The notes beneath the pieces were generated by a model. That model was not told the DNA's origin, did no database searches, and was given only the letters and a program-made list of their open reading frames with translations. The translations under genes were made by a program, and so were the position numbers. From NCBI GenBank assembly GCA_003385635.1, contig QQUY01000002.1, forward strand, positions 372,001-436,000: 64,000 nucleotides of DNA, written 5' to 3'. This document shows positions 50,338 to 59,001 of the stretch, one piece after another (the first letter of the stretch is position 1; the number at the start of each line of letters is the position of its first letter). This stretch comes from Acidobacteriota bacterium. GTDB lineage: Bacteria > Acidobacteriota > Blastocatellia > Pyrinomonadales > Pyrinomonadaceae.

Positions 50338-50745
50338 AGTCAGAAGTCAGAAGTCAGAAGTCAGCGCAATGAGAACCCGGAGCGCCAGCGACGGGCATAA
50401 GAGGAGTCAGAAGTCAGAAATCAGCGCAATGAGAACCCGGAGCGCCAGTGACGGGCATAAGATGAAGTCAGGAGTCAGGGCAATCAGAACCCGGAGCGCC
50501 AGCGACGGGCACAAAAGAAGACAGGAGATAGGAGATGCACACTGGCGGAAACGCGACCGTCAGGGAGCGTGCCTGAGGCAAAAGCCGAAACGCGACGGTG
50601 AATTCGCGCGGGCAAGAATGGTCAAGGCCAGATCATACGAGTCCCATGGCGGTCCTTGGAGCCTTTGCGAGAGATCTTGACCCGCCGGTTAGTTTTGGAC
50701 GTTGATCGCATACCAAGGTCAGGGCCTCTCGCAGAGGCGCGCATG
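50338..50745. repeat. ACCCGGAGCGCCAGCGACGG units, heptamers and a diverged foldback element
   Basis: Three GAGAACCCGGAGCGCCAGCG-type units (50370-50399, 50427-50460, 50487-50512) alternate with GAAGTCA heptamers. A CGGAAACGCGACCGT stretch follows (50547-50602), and then a diverged foldback element (50627-50745) with arms CCTTTGCGAGAGATCTTG and GGGCCTCTCGCAGAGGCGCG. No gene was seen. Confidence 0.88.
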
Positions 50746-50751
50746 TGAATG

Positions 50752-52443
50752 CTAGAGCCTCGACGATCCAAGCTTGATATCAGCATTCTGCCAGACCATA
50801 TCGAACATCTTTCGCACTTCAGCGGCTTCGTCCGACCTGTTCTGGGCTTCAAGGCTTTGGATCAGCCCGTACATCGACCACCCGTTGTGCGGATAGATCT
50901 CAAGGTCCTTCTTGTATACCGCTTCAGCTTTCGCGTGTTGGCCTGACTCAAGAAGGGCGATCCCGAGAGACTGCCGTGTAGGGTAATACCAGAACGGCGG
51001 CTCCATGTACGGTAGCTTGTCCTGCCTTTCGACTGCGGCCTGAAAAGACGCAACGGCCTCCGGAAATCTTTCCTCCGCCATTGCTATCTCGCCTTTCAGG
51101 AGATCATCGGCGATCTTCAAAAGCTCAGTTGCCGGATAATCGTTCTTATCCATGAAGGTAACCGTCACCGTTTTCATCGCCGCCGAAATGCCCTCTCCTT
51201 CCCTGCGTGCTTTCTCAAGGTCGCCTTTCCGGCTATATGCCACACCCCTGGCGTAATTCCTGATCGCATTGGAGTAATCGAAATTCTCCGGGAATTCCGG
51301 CTCCGCGAGGATCTCGTCCCACTTTCCGAATTGAACAAGAGCGAGGATCGGAATCGTCTTGAAGAACTCAACGGTCGGGAACTCCTTTATCTGTTCGACC
51401 TTTACAGCTCTTGCAACTCTGCGCGCCGAGTCGATAGCCAGTTCGCTTCTGCCTTCCATGCTGGACGCGGCCCACAGGAAATGAATGTTGTGCGGGTAGT
51501 AGGCGGCGGGATAAAAGCCCTGGGCATTGCACTGAGCAATATAGTCTTCGTCGACATTTGCGGCCCGAACATTGGCTTCCGAAGCGTCATTGTACCGGCC
51601 GACCCGCCAGTATATGTGCGCCGGCATATGGACGAGGTGACCTGAACCCGGAACCAGATTGGCAAGCGTATCCGCTACTTTCTCCGCCCTTCCGGGCTCT
51701 TCAGAGGCTTCGACCGCGTGGATATACAGATGAAGAGCGAGCGGATGCTCCGGACTGCGCTTGATGACCATTTCAAGCGTGTCGAGTACCTCAGTCGTCT
51801 CCGGCTTTGCCCGCCCGTCACCCAGCCAGTAATCCCATGGCATCGTGTCCATCAATGCTTCAGCGAAGAGCGTTGCGGCTTCGTCATCTTCCGGGTACTC
51901 CTTGTAGAGATCACGCATCGCGTCTGCATATGCCCGGTCCAACGGCTCGCGCTCGTCGTCGATGTTCTCCGAGTATCGCTTTGCGAGGGCATCGATGAAG
52001 TCTTTTTCTGTCTGGGTCGCATTCGCTTTCCGATCGATCGCTTTGGAAAGAGCTGACCAGGCGTTCTTTTTCTCGTCGTCGGACATTATCGGTTTGCCGT
52101 TCGATGTCACATTGATGTTCGGGCCGGTCGCGAGCGCTTCACCCCAGTAACACATCGCACAGTTGTCATCCAGCTTCTGCGCCGCCTTGAACGACCGGAT
52201 TGATTCTGCGTGATTGAATCCAAAAGCGAGAACCATTCCCTGGTCAAAATATCTCTGTGCACCCGGATCTTTCGTGGAGATCTTTCTTGTAAACTTGCCC
52301 ATTCCTTCAAACAGAGGAGCTCCCGCCCGTTTGACCAATTCTTCATCCGGCGAGCTTTCAGATCCGTTCTCTGATATCTCAGCACTACTGCACGCAGCGA
52401 ATGCGAGCGCGGCAATGATCACAAAAAGCTTGAATAGCTTCAT
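50752..52443 (-). CDS. TPR-repeat lipoprotein
   Basis: The 563-residue product has a lipoprotein signal (residues 1-19, FVIIAALAFAAC, Cys at the lipobox AFAAC). A run of TPR-like helical pairs follows: AQRYFDQGMVLAFGFNHAESIRSFKAAQKLDDNCAMCYWGEALATGPN near the start, later RYNDASEANVRAANVDEDYIAQC, and AEAVYKKDLEIYPHNGWSMYGLIQSLEAQNRSDEAAEV at the end. The CAMCYWGEA segment is typical of a TPR family found in soil bacteria. It is likely an outer-membrane or periplasmic scaffold of unknown role. GGAGG precedes the ATG at 52443. Confidence 0.88.
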   Translation of the reverse strand: MKLFKLFVIIAALAFAACSSAEISENGSESSPDEELVKRAGAPLFEGMGKFTRKISTKDPGAQRYFDQGMVLAFGFNHAESIRSFKAAQKLDDNCAMCYWGEALATGPNINVTSNGKPIMSDDEKKNAWSALSKAIDRKANATQTEKDFIDALAKRYSENIDDEREPLDRAYADAMRDLYKEYPEDDEAATLFAEALMDTMPWDYWLGDGRAKPETTEVLDTLEMVIKRSPEHPLALHLYIHAVEASEEPGRAEKVADTLANLVPGSGHLVHMPAHIYWRVGRYNDASEANVRAANVDEDYIAQCNAQGFYPAAYYPHNIHFLWAASSMEGRSELAIDSARRVARAVKVEQIKEFPTVEFFKTIPILALVQFGKWDEILAEPEFPENFDYSNAIRNYARGVAYSRKGDLEKARREGEGISAAMKTVTVTFMDKNDYPATELLKIADDLLKGEIAMAEERFPEAVASFQAAVERQDKLPYMEPPFWYYPTRQSLGIALLESGQHAKAEAVYKKDLEIYPHNGWSMYGLIQSLEAQNRSDEAAEVRKMFDMVWQNADIKLGSSRL

Positions 52444-52592
52444 GTCTGCTTCCTCCATCTGGTTTTTTTGGGAAGTGTAGTTCAGAACCGAGAAATTGAG
52501 AAGGTTTTAGGGGTCAGGAGACAGGCGAGAATAATCAGAATCGGGAGCGGTAGCGACCGTTCTTATCTGATCCGATTCGAAAAGTACGCGGT

Positions 52593-52731
52593 TCCCTTTG
52601 CGGGCCTTTGCGGCATGGCGACTTTGCGGGAGGTCTTTACGCGCCTGTTAGCTTCGGACGTTTATTGCATATACCAAGTTGAGGGCCTCTCGCAAAGGCG
52701 CTAAGGCGCGAAGATCCGCAAAGAAGAGGAG
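52593..52731. repeat. Foldback element, copy 2
   Basis: Arms TTTGCGGGCCTTTGCGGCAT and CGCAAAGGCGCTAAGGCGCG flank the conserved core with TTTACGCGCCTGTTAGCTTC and TATTGCATATACCAAG. The element is preceded by one CGGGAGCGGTAGCGACCG unit (52541-52560) and followed by CAGGAGACAGG heptamers and another CGGGAGCGGTAGCGACCG unit (52774-52793). Confidence 0.93.
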
Positions 52732-52929
52732 ACAGGAGACAGGCGACAGGAGACAGGCGAGGATAATCAGAACCGGGAGCGGTAGCGACCGTTCTTAAGA
52801 CACGATCAGATACTACCGAAAGAAAGGAGAGGCGAGTATTCATTCAGTCCTCAGTACATTCTTCTCATCACTGCCTGGTACCGGGAGCGGTAGCGACCGT
52901 TCTTATCTGATCGGTGTAGAGGAGCGCGC

Positions 52930-53068
52930 GTTTCCCTTTGCGGGTCTTTGCGGCTTAGCGACTTTGCGGGAGGTCTTTACGCGCCTGTTAGCTTCGGACG
53001 TTTATTGCATACCAAGTTGAGGGCCACCCGCAAAGGCGCTAAGGCGCGAAGATCCGCAAAGAAGAGGA
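52930..53068. repeat. Foldback element, copy 3
   Basis: Same arms and core as copy 2, with small differences (GGTCTTTGCGGCTTAGCG left arm, GGGCCACCCGCAAAGGCG right arm). It is preceded by a CGGGAGCGGTAGCGACCG unit at 52882-52899 and followed by a GAAATCT/GAATTTT/GGGATTT period-7 stretch (53096-53125) just before the sugar kinase stop. Confidence 0.93.
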
Positions 53069-53160
53069 GACAGGAGGAAGATAGCTCTAATTTTTGAAAT
53101 CTGAATTTTGGGATTTGAAATCGCGAAGCGCACGGAATTCGTGCGAAGCACGTCTCGGAA

Positions 53161-54246
53161 CTACGCCTTCGCCACGATTTTTTCCATCCGTTCCAGATTC
53201 TCGTCGATCAACTCGGCAAGCCGGAACTGACTCCTCGCGCGAACAAGATTGTGGGTGTCGTACTGGGTGTCGAAGTAGATGTCGTTGTTCAGAAAATCGG
53301 TCAGCATCCGGAGACCGACAATGAACGTCATCACCCGGCTGCTGAATGCGAGTCCTTCAGACTCTGATTCGCTCAAATGCAGACCGCTGTCTGAGAGAAA
53401 GCCCCTGGCGAAGGCTTCGAAGTATTCGAGGTCGAATCCCACCTTGGATAGATCCTGTTCGTCCTCTTCGCCTTGATTGCAGATCGTCCGGACCGCATCG
53501 CCGAAGTCATAATGAACGACGCCCGGCATTACCGTGTCGAGATCGATCACGCAAAGCGCCTTGTCGTCTTCTGAAAAAAGCACGTTCGAGATCTTTGTGT
53601 CGTTGTGGGTCGTCCGGACAGGAATCACTCCCTCCGCAACACGCCTTTCCAGCGACTGCATTTCATCGCGCACATCGTGCGCGGTCTCGATCAGCCCGGA
53701 AGCCATCTCGACCCGTTCTTCGGAGGCATTCTCAAGTGCCTCATCGAACTGTGAATACCGGAACGACATGCTGTGGAACCGGGGGATGGTCTCGACAAGG
53801 GTAGTCGGGTCTATGTCTTCCGTGTCCCGCAAGAAACCGCCAAGAGCCTTGCCTGCCTCGTGAGCCACTTTTGCGTTTGGCGTCTTCAGATAGACCCTTG
53901 AATCTTCTATGTAATTGAGAAGATTCCAGTAGTTGCCATCCTGATCGCGCTGAATGTGGCCGCCCGATCGAGTCTCAAAGAACCTCAATATTCGCCGATC
54001 AAGCTTGTCGTCAGGAAGGCCCTTTCGTTTCTCGGCTATGTGAGCCGCGACTCTTATCTTATTGCCGATAACAGCCTCTGGATTCCGAAAAACAGTGTGG
54101 TTTATCCGCTGAAGAATGTACGCGTCTCCGGTGTCGGACCGGATCAGGAAAGTCTGGTTGATGTGTCCCGATTTTATCGGAACCGTTTCGTAGGGAACGC
54201 CTTCAACGGCAAAGCATTTGAAGACGTTTTTGATATCGAATTCCAT
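53161..54246 (-). CDS. NahK-like N-acetylhexosamine 1-kinase
   Basis: The 361-residue product belongs to the aminoglycoside phosphotransferase-like kinases. Motifs are IKSGHINQTFLI and YILQRIN (nucleotide site), the catalytic loop THNDTKISNVLF at about residues 210-221, and VIDLDTVMPGVVHYDFGDAVRT (metal-binding Asp). The HNDTK and DLDTVMPG forms are those I associate with N-acetylhexosamine 1-kinase (NahK), which makes GalNAc/GlcNAc 1-phosphate. Its ATG directly follows the stop of the upstream nucleotidyltransferase gene (TAAATG), so the two steps are coupled. Confidence 0.85.
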   Translation of the reverse strand: MEFDIKNVFKCFAVEGVPYETVPIKSGHINQTFLIRSDTGDAYILQRINHTVFRNPEAVIGNKIRVAAHIAEKRKGLPDDKLDRRILRFFETRSGGHIQRDQDGNYWNLLNYIEDSRVYLKTPNAKVAHEAGKALGGFLRDTEDIDPTTLVETIPRFHSMSFRYSQFDEALENASEERVEMASGLIETAHDVRDEMQSLERRVAEGVIPVRTTHNDTKISNVLFSEDDKALCVIDLDTVMPGVVHYDFGDAVRTICNQGEEDEQDLSKVGFDLEYFEAFARGFLSDSGLHLSESESEGLAFSSRVMTFIVGLRMLTDFLNNDIYFDTQYDTHNLVRARSQFRLAELIDENLERMEKIVAKA

Positions 54247-55116
54247 TTAGAACAGCCGCGACGGATAGAGGCCGCGTTCACGCAGCTCGACAATGTGTCG
54301 CGCTACCAGCTCCTTGTCTTCCTTGAAGGTGATGCCTGACCAGCGTTCTTCCGAGTTCAGGACCTTGACCGAGGCTGATCCACTCGAAACCGCCCGATTT
54401 ACAGCTTGCGGAATGCCGAATTCCGCAAGAGGATCCGTCTCTGCTGATCCCAAAAACCGGTCAAACCCGTCTTTCAGAATGCCGAATATCGCCGGCGTAA
54501 AGCCCCACAAGTTCATCGATACCGGTGTCTCGAGTGTGAGGAGGGCAGAAGGATCATCGCAAGTGACAATACCATTCTCGCTTACGATCCCTTTTCTTTC
54601 TACCACGCCTAACAGAAACCCTTTGTCATCGACCATGCATTCGCCTCTGGAGACGGGGCCATTAGGCGAAAGCGTTTGCCCGAGGTGAAATGAGACCAGT
54701 GAAAAACCGTCAGTCGGCGCCGATGCGAGCGCAAGAAACGAGGCTCGTCCGTAGAAGTCATCAGCGTTTATCACCCAGAAATTCTCTCGGACCGCAACGC
54801 TGGCTGCAAGGACCGCATGCCCGGTCCCCCAGGGCTTTCTCCTATTTATATCAGGCGAAGGAACCGTGAACTCATCCTGATGCACATAAGCAACTTCGGC
54901 CCGTCCTTTAAGCTTCGGGCCGAATTCGGACCGGACATTCTCTGCTATTGAACGCCGCACAACAAACACGATCCTCTCGATTCCAGACGCGAGTGCGTCG
55001 TAAAGCGAGAAGTCGATTATTGTCTCGCCTTCTTCAGTGACCGTCTCGAGCTGTTTGTTGCCGCCGTACCTGCTTCCGAGACCGGCGGCCAGGACCACAA
55101 GAGTTTTCGTATTCAT
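54247..55116 (-). CDS. Sugar-1-phosphate nucleotidyltransferase
   Basis: The 289-residue product has the NTP-transferase signature VVLAAGLGSRYGGNKQLETV at residues 6-25, a GIERIVFVVRRS strand, PWGTGHAVLAA and the metal-binding NADDFYG. Paired with the NahK-like kinase it should convert the hexosamine 1-phosphate to an activated UDP sugar, although the nucleotide and sugar specificity cannot be read directly. The start at 55116 is chosen over an upstream open extension. It is divergent from the symporter gene, with an 82-base shared control region. Confidence 0.87.
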   Translation of the reverse strand: MNTKTLVVLAAGLGSRYGGNKQLETVTEEGETIIDFSLYDALASGIERIVFVVRRSIAENVRSEFGPKLKGRAEVAYVHQDEFTVPSPDINRRKPWGTGHAVLAASVAVRENFWVINADDFYGRASFLALASAPTDGFSLVSFHLGQTLSPNGPVSRGECMVDDKGFLLGVVERKGIVSENGIVTCDDPSALLTLETPVSMNLWGFTPAIFGILKDGFDRFLGSAETDPLAEFGIPQAVNRAVSSGSASVKVLNSEERWSGITFKEDKELVARHIVELRERGLYPSRLF

Positions 55117-55198
55117 TAGCGAAACCTGTATTATGTCGCAAATCTTTCTGAAACTCTTCCGGCGGCCCGGCATTTCAGCCGTCTAACGCAACGAGACA

Positions 55199-56986
55199 AT
55201 GCAATTTGCCGCAATCGACTACGCGGTCGTGATCGGGTTCTTTCTGCTGACTCTTTCCGTCGGTCTTTGGGTATCGAAGCGTTCGGGACAGAACACGACC
55301 GAGTATTTCCTTTCGGGCCGCAACCTTCCCTGGTGGCTGCTGGGAATGTCGATGGTCGCGACCACCTTTTCGACCGACACGCCCAACCTGGTGACGGATC
55401 TGGTCCGTACCCACGGCGTTTCCGGAAACTGGGTCTGGTGGGCTTTCCTTTTGACAGGAATGCTGACCGTGTTCATATACGCGAGGCTGTGGCGGCGATC
55501 AGGTGTTACGACGGATCTTGAGTTTTACGAACTTCGATACAGTGGAAAGCCTGCGAAATTCCTGCGTGCATTCAGATCCGTCTACCTTGGACTACTCTTC
55601 AATGTTATTGCGATGGCGATGGTAACACTCGCCGCGATAAAGATCGGGCAGGTAATGCTTGATCTCCCGCCGATATTAACTGTAGGAGTAGCGGGCGCAG
55701 TGACGGTTGTTTTCAGCAGTTTCGGAGGCTTCCGCGGCGTCGTTTACACCGACGCGATCCTGTTCTTTGTTGCGATGACGGGAGCCATAGGTGCGGCTTA
55801 CGTATCCGTCAATCACGAACAGGTCGGCGGAATTACCAATCTTCTTTCGCATCCGGCAGTCGCAGAAAAGATCTCGATACTGCCTGACTTCAACAATACA
55901 GATCTACTTGTTACGGTCTTCGTGATCCCGATAGCCGTGCAATGGTGGAGCGCCTGGTATCCCGGGGCGGAACCGGGAGGCGGCGGATACGTCGCGCAAA
56001 GAATGCTGGCTGCGAAAGACGAAGATCAGGCGATTGTCGCCACGTTCTTCTTTAACATCCTTCACTATGCTCTTCGTCCGTGGGCGTGGATCCTTGTCGC
56101 ACTCTCGTCACTGGTGGTCTTTCCGGACATCGCAAGTCTTCAGAGTGCTTTTCCGGCAGTGACAGCGGACAAGCTCGGCCATGATCTGGCCTATCCGGCG
56201 ATGCTTACGTTCCTGCCCACGGGCCTGCTCGGGCTTGTCGTTGCATCGCTTGTTGCGGCGTACATGAGTACGATCTCGACGCACCTGAACTGGGGCGCCT
56301 CCTACATCGTGCACGATTTTTACCGGAAGACGATCGATGAGAACGCGTCCGAGACGACACTTGTTAATGTAGGACGGATCACGACAGTTGTGCTGATGGT
56401 GCTCGCAGTGCTCCTGGCGTTGTCATTCACGAACGCCGCGCAGGTGTTCCGCGTGATAATAATGTTCGGAGCCGGTTCCGGTTTGATCTTTCTGCTTCGC
56501 TGGTTCTGGTGGAGAATAAACGCGTGGAGCGAGATCACGGCAATGACGGTTTCGGGCATAGTCTCGGTATCACTCGCATTTACACCGATCGGCCCCTTTT
56601 TGTTTGGACCGGGAGGAACTGCGCCGTCGTATCTAGAATTCCCGTTCGTGGTTCTTGTCACAACTGCGGCATGGCTTTTGGTCACATATATCACGCCGCC
56701 GGAACCGGACGAGAAGCTCATAGAATTCTATGAAAAGATCCGGCCAGGCGGGCCCGGCTGGAAGAAGATAGCCGAAGGGACCGCGTTCTCTACGTCTGAC
56801 GACCGAAAGAAGCTTGCACCCGGGATCCTGGCCAGCGTAGTCGGAACGTTCCTTGTGTATTCAGCAATGTTCGGTACCGGATTCTGGCTTTACGGAAGAT
56901 ATACCCTCGGTTTGGTCTTTACCGGTTTAGCGGTTGTCTTTGGGTATGCTCTTGCAAGAGTGTGGAAGCGGATGAGGGCGATCTAG
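55199..56986 (+). CDS. Sodium:solute symporter (SSS family)
   Basis: The 595-residue product has 13-14 membrane helices. Family features include an N-terminal helix YAVVIGFFLLTLSVGLWVSKRSGQNTTEYFLSGRNLPWWLLGMSMVATTFSTDTPN, where the FLSGRN turn is typical of SSS carriers, and a FGGFRGVVYTDAILFFVAM segment. It is probably a sugar carrier of the SGLT-like branch. Its position between the kinase/nucleotidyltransferase pair and the GH109-like gene suggests N-acetylhexosamine uptake. No strong ribosome site is present before the ATG. Confidence 0.9.
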   Translation: MQFAAIDYAVVIGFFLLTLSVGLWVSKRSGQNTTEYFLSGRNLPWWLLGMSMVATTFSTDTPNLVTDLVRTHGVSGNWVWWAFLLTGMLTVFIYARLWRRSGVTTDLEFYELRYSGKPAKFLRAFRSVYLGLLFNVIAMAMVTLAAIKIGQVMLDLPPILTVGVAGAVTVVFSSFGGFRGVVYTDAILFFVAMTGAIGAAYVSVNHEQVGGITNLLSHPAVAEKISILPDFNNTDLLVTVFVIPIAVQWWSAWYPGAEPGGGGYVAQRMLAAKDEDQAIVATFFFNILHYALRPWAWILVALSSLVVFPDIASLQSAFPAVTADKLGHDLAYPAMLTFLPTGLLGLVVASLVAAYMSTISTHLNWGASYIVHDFYRKTIDENASETTLVNVGRITTVVLMVLAVLLALSFTNAAQVFRVIIMFGAGSGLIFLLRWFWWRINAWSEITAMTVSGIVSVSLAFTPIGPFLFGPGGTAPSYLEFPFVVLVTTAAWLLVTYITPPEPDEKLIEFYEKIRPGGPGWKKIAEGTAFSTSDDRKKLAPGILASVVGTFLVYSAMFGTGFWLYGRYTLGLVFTGLAVVFGYALARVWKRMRAI

Positions 56987-56999
56987 AAGGTTCACGGTT

Positions 57000-57330
57000 C
57001 CGAGCGCTTCGAGATCTCAGATTCCAAATTTCAAATTTCAAAATGATCTGAAATTCGGAATCTGGGATCTTAAATTAGACAGGAAGCGGGCGCGAGAGCC
57101 GGATGGCTCGCTTTGTGGAACTTCGCGCCTTGGTGTCTTTGCGGTAGGGGAGCGGCTCGAATCATTCCGGAACGGTCGCAAAGCTGAATGAAGCAAGTAC
57201 TCTCGCAAAGTCGCCAAGCCGCATATTCAGCAAAGAGTCTTCTACTTGGAACTTGGAACTCGGAACGTGGAACCCGGAACCGAATCTCGGTCGCGTTTCT
57301 GCCTTCGTCACGGTTCATTTACCTTTGAAC
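57000..57330. repeat. Period-7 arrays and a diverged foldback element
   Basis: Contains GATTCCA/AATTTCA/AATTTCA and AAATTCG/GAATCTG/GGATCTT period-7 units (57017-57070), a diverged foldback element (57111-57235, arms GCCTTGGTGTCTTTGCGG and CTCTCGCAAAGTCGCCAAGC), a GGAACTT/GGAACTC/GGAACGT/GGAACCC array (57247-57280) and GAACATT/GAACTTT units at 57326-57340. Confidence 0.85.
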
Positions 57331-57378
57331 ATTGAACTTTGAAAGACGCATTGATCCCTGATCGTTGACACCTGACCC

Positions 57379-58692
57379 ATGAAAAGACGTGACTTTCTAA
57401 AAACGACATCGGCCGCCGGATTGACCGCCGCCGCGGCACCAAACTTCCTTTTCGCCGGCCAGGGACAAAAGGTGAGGCTTGGATTGATCGGTGTAGGATT
57501 GCGCGGGACCTGGCATCTTCGGAACGCCATCCTTCGCGACGATACCGAGATCCGTGCAATATGCGACATCGATCCGGAACGTATCTCTATTTGCCGCGAG
57601 ATGCTCTCAAACGCCGGTCGCGCCGAACCGCTTGTTTTTGGGAAGGACGATCACGCCTACCGCGATCTGCTGATTCGTGACGACATCGACGCCGTCATCA
57701 TCAGCACCCCGTGGCTGTGGCACGTCCCAATGGCAGTCGATTCGATGAAGGCGGGGAAATACGTAGGTCTTGAGGTCTCCGGGGCCGCATCGGTCGAAGA
57801 ATGCTGGGAGATGGTCCGCGCACACGAGCAAACAGGTACTCATCTGATGTTTCTCGAGAACGTGTCATACCGACGAGACGTCATGGCCGTCCTCAATATG
57901 GTTCGCCAGGAACTGTTTGGCGAACTTATCCAGTGTCACGGGGGCTATCAGCACGACCTTCGAGCCGTGAAGTTCAACCCAGGCGTCGAATTCGGCGAGA
58001 AAGGAAAAAGTGAGGCACGCTGGCGAACACAACATTCGATCAAACGAAACGGCGAGCTCTATCCGACACACGGCCTTGGGCCGATCGTGAACTTTCTAGA
58101 TACCAACCGAGGCAACCGGCTTGTGTCACTGACGTCAACCGCGACCAAATCGCGAGGTCTTCGCAATTACATCGTCGAAAAAGGCGGCGAGGACCATCCG
58201 AATGCAAAGGTCCGTTTCAATCTCGGCGATATCGTCACAACGGTGATGACCTGTGCAAACGGTGAGGTGATCGTGCTTCATCACGACACAAACCTTCCGA
58301 GGCCATACTCACTTGCATTCCGGGTGCAGGGAACGAGGGGTTTGTGGATGAAGGACGGAAACCAGATATATATCGAAGGCGTGAGCCCCGAACCGCATAG
58401 GTGGGAGCCCTCTCAGCCTTACCTTGAGAAGTACGACCACGAATACTGGAAGAAGTACCAGGCAGTTGCCGAGGGCGCGGGGCACGGAGGAATGGACTTC
58501 TTTGTGCTGAAGGAGTTCGTAGAGTCGGTGAAAGGGCAGAAGGCGCCGCCAATAGACGTTTACGACGGTGCGGCAATGATGGTGATCACTCCGCTCTCCG
58601 AGCGATCGATCACGGAAGGCGGACAACCTCAGCAGATCCCGGATTTTACGAACGGACGATGGATCAAGCGCCCGAGGGTGTTCGCGGTGTAG
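57379..58692 (+). CDS. GH109-like Gfo/Idh/MocA protein (probable alpha-N-acetylgalactosaminidase)
   Basis: The 437-residue product begins with a Tat-type signal (KRRDFLKTTSAAGLTAAAAP) and an NAD-binding segment LGLIGVGLRGTWHLRNA. GH109-specific motifs follow: ISTPWLWHVPMAVDSMKAGKYVGLEVSGA, MFLENVSYRRDVMAVLNMVRQELFGELIQCHGGYQHDLR, WRTQHSIKRNGELYPTHGLGP, and EGAGHGGMDFFVLKEFVES. GH109 enzymes use NAD transiently to cleave alpha-linked GalNAc. Export in folded form with the bound cofactor is consistent with Tat. The substrate would be GalNAc-bearing glycans. Confidence 0.9.
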   Translation: MKRRDFLKTTSAAGLTAAAAPNFLFAGQGQKVRLGLIGVGLRGTWHLRNAILRDDTEIRAICDIDPERISICREMLSNAGRAEPLVFGKDDHAYRDLLIRDDIDAVIISTPWLWHVPMAVDSMKAGKYVGLEVSGAASVEECWEMVRAHEQTGTHLMFLENVSYRRDVMAVLNMVRQELFGELIQCHGGYQHDLRAVKFNPGVEFGEKGKSEARWRTQHSIKRNGELYPTHGLGPIVNFLDTNRGNRLVSLTSTATKSRGLRNYIVEKGGEDHPNAKVRFNLGDIVTTVMTCANGEVIVLHHDTNLPRPYSLAFRVQGTRGLWMKDGNQIYIEGVSPEPHRWEPSQPYLEKYDHEYWKKYQAVAEGAGHGGMDFFVLKEFVESVKGQKAPPIDVYDGAAMMVITPLSERSITEGGQPQQIPDFTNGRWIKRPRVFAV

Positions 58693-59001
58693 TTAATGGT
58701 GAATGGTAAATGGTGAATAGTAGGTAATTGAGAATCGCAGACGGATGGTTGAGAATTGAGAGTTATCTTATGCCGTGCAGGGTGTCAGAAGCCGCATAAC
58801 AGTGAGTGCTGAAGTGAATTCACAGGTATCAATGAACAGTCGCAATGGTACTCTCAGCCCTCAGTACTTTCGTCTCAGTACTCGAACTAACCCTCCCGGA
58901 CGGTCGGGCTTCTGAAACTTTATTCACGATTTACGATTTACGATTCACGATTCACGATTTACGATTCACGATTCACGATTTACGATTTACGAGTAATCCA
59001 C
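58693..59001. repeat. Spacer with ATTCACG/ATTTACG period-7 array
   Basis: GGTGAAT/GGTAAAT units follow the GH109-like stop, GAATTGA-type units lie at 58728-58765, and a CAGTACT block follows at 58860-58883. A perfect-period ATTCACG/ATTTACG array (58920-58992, about ten units) ends ten bases before the site-2 protease ATG. No gene was seen. Confidence 0.88.
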
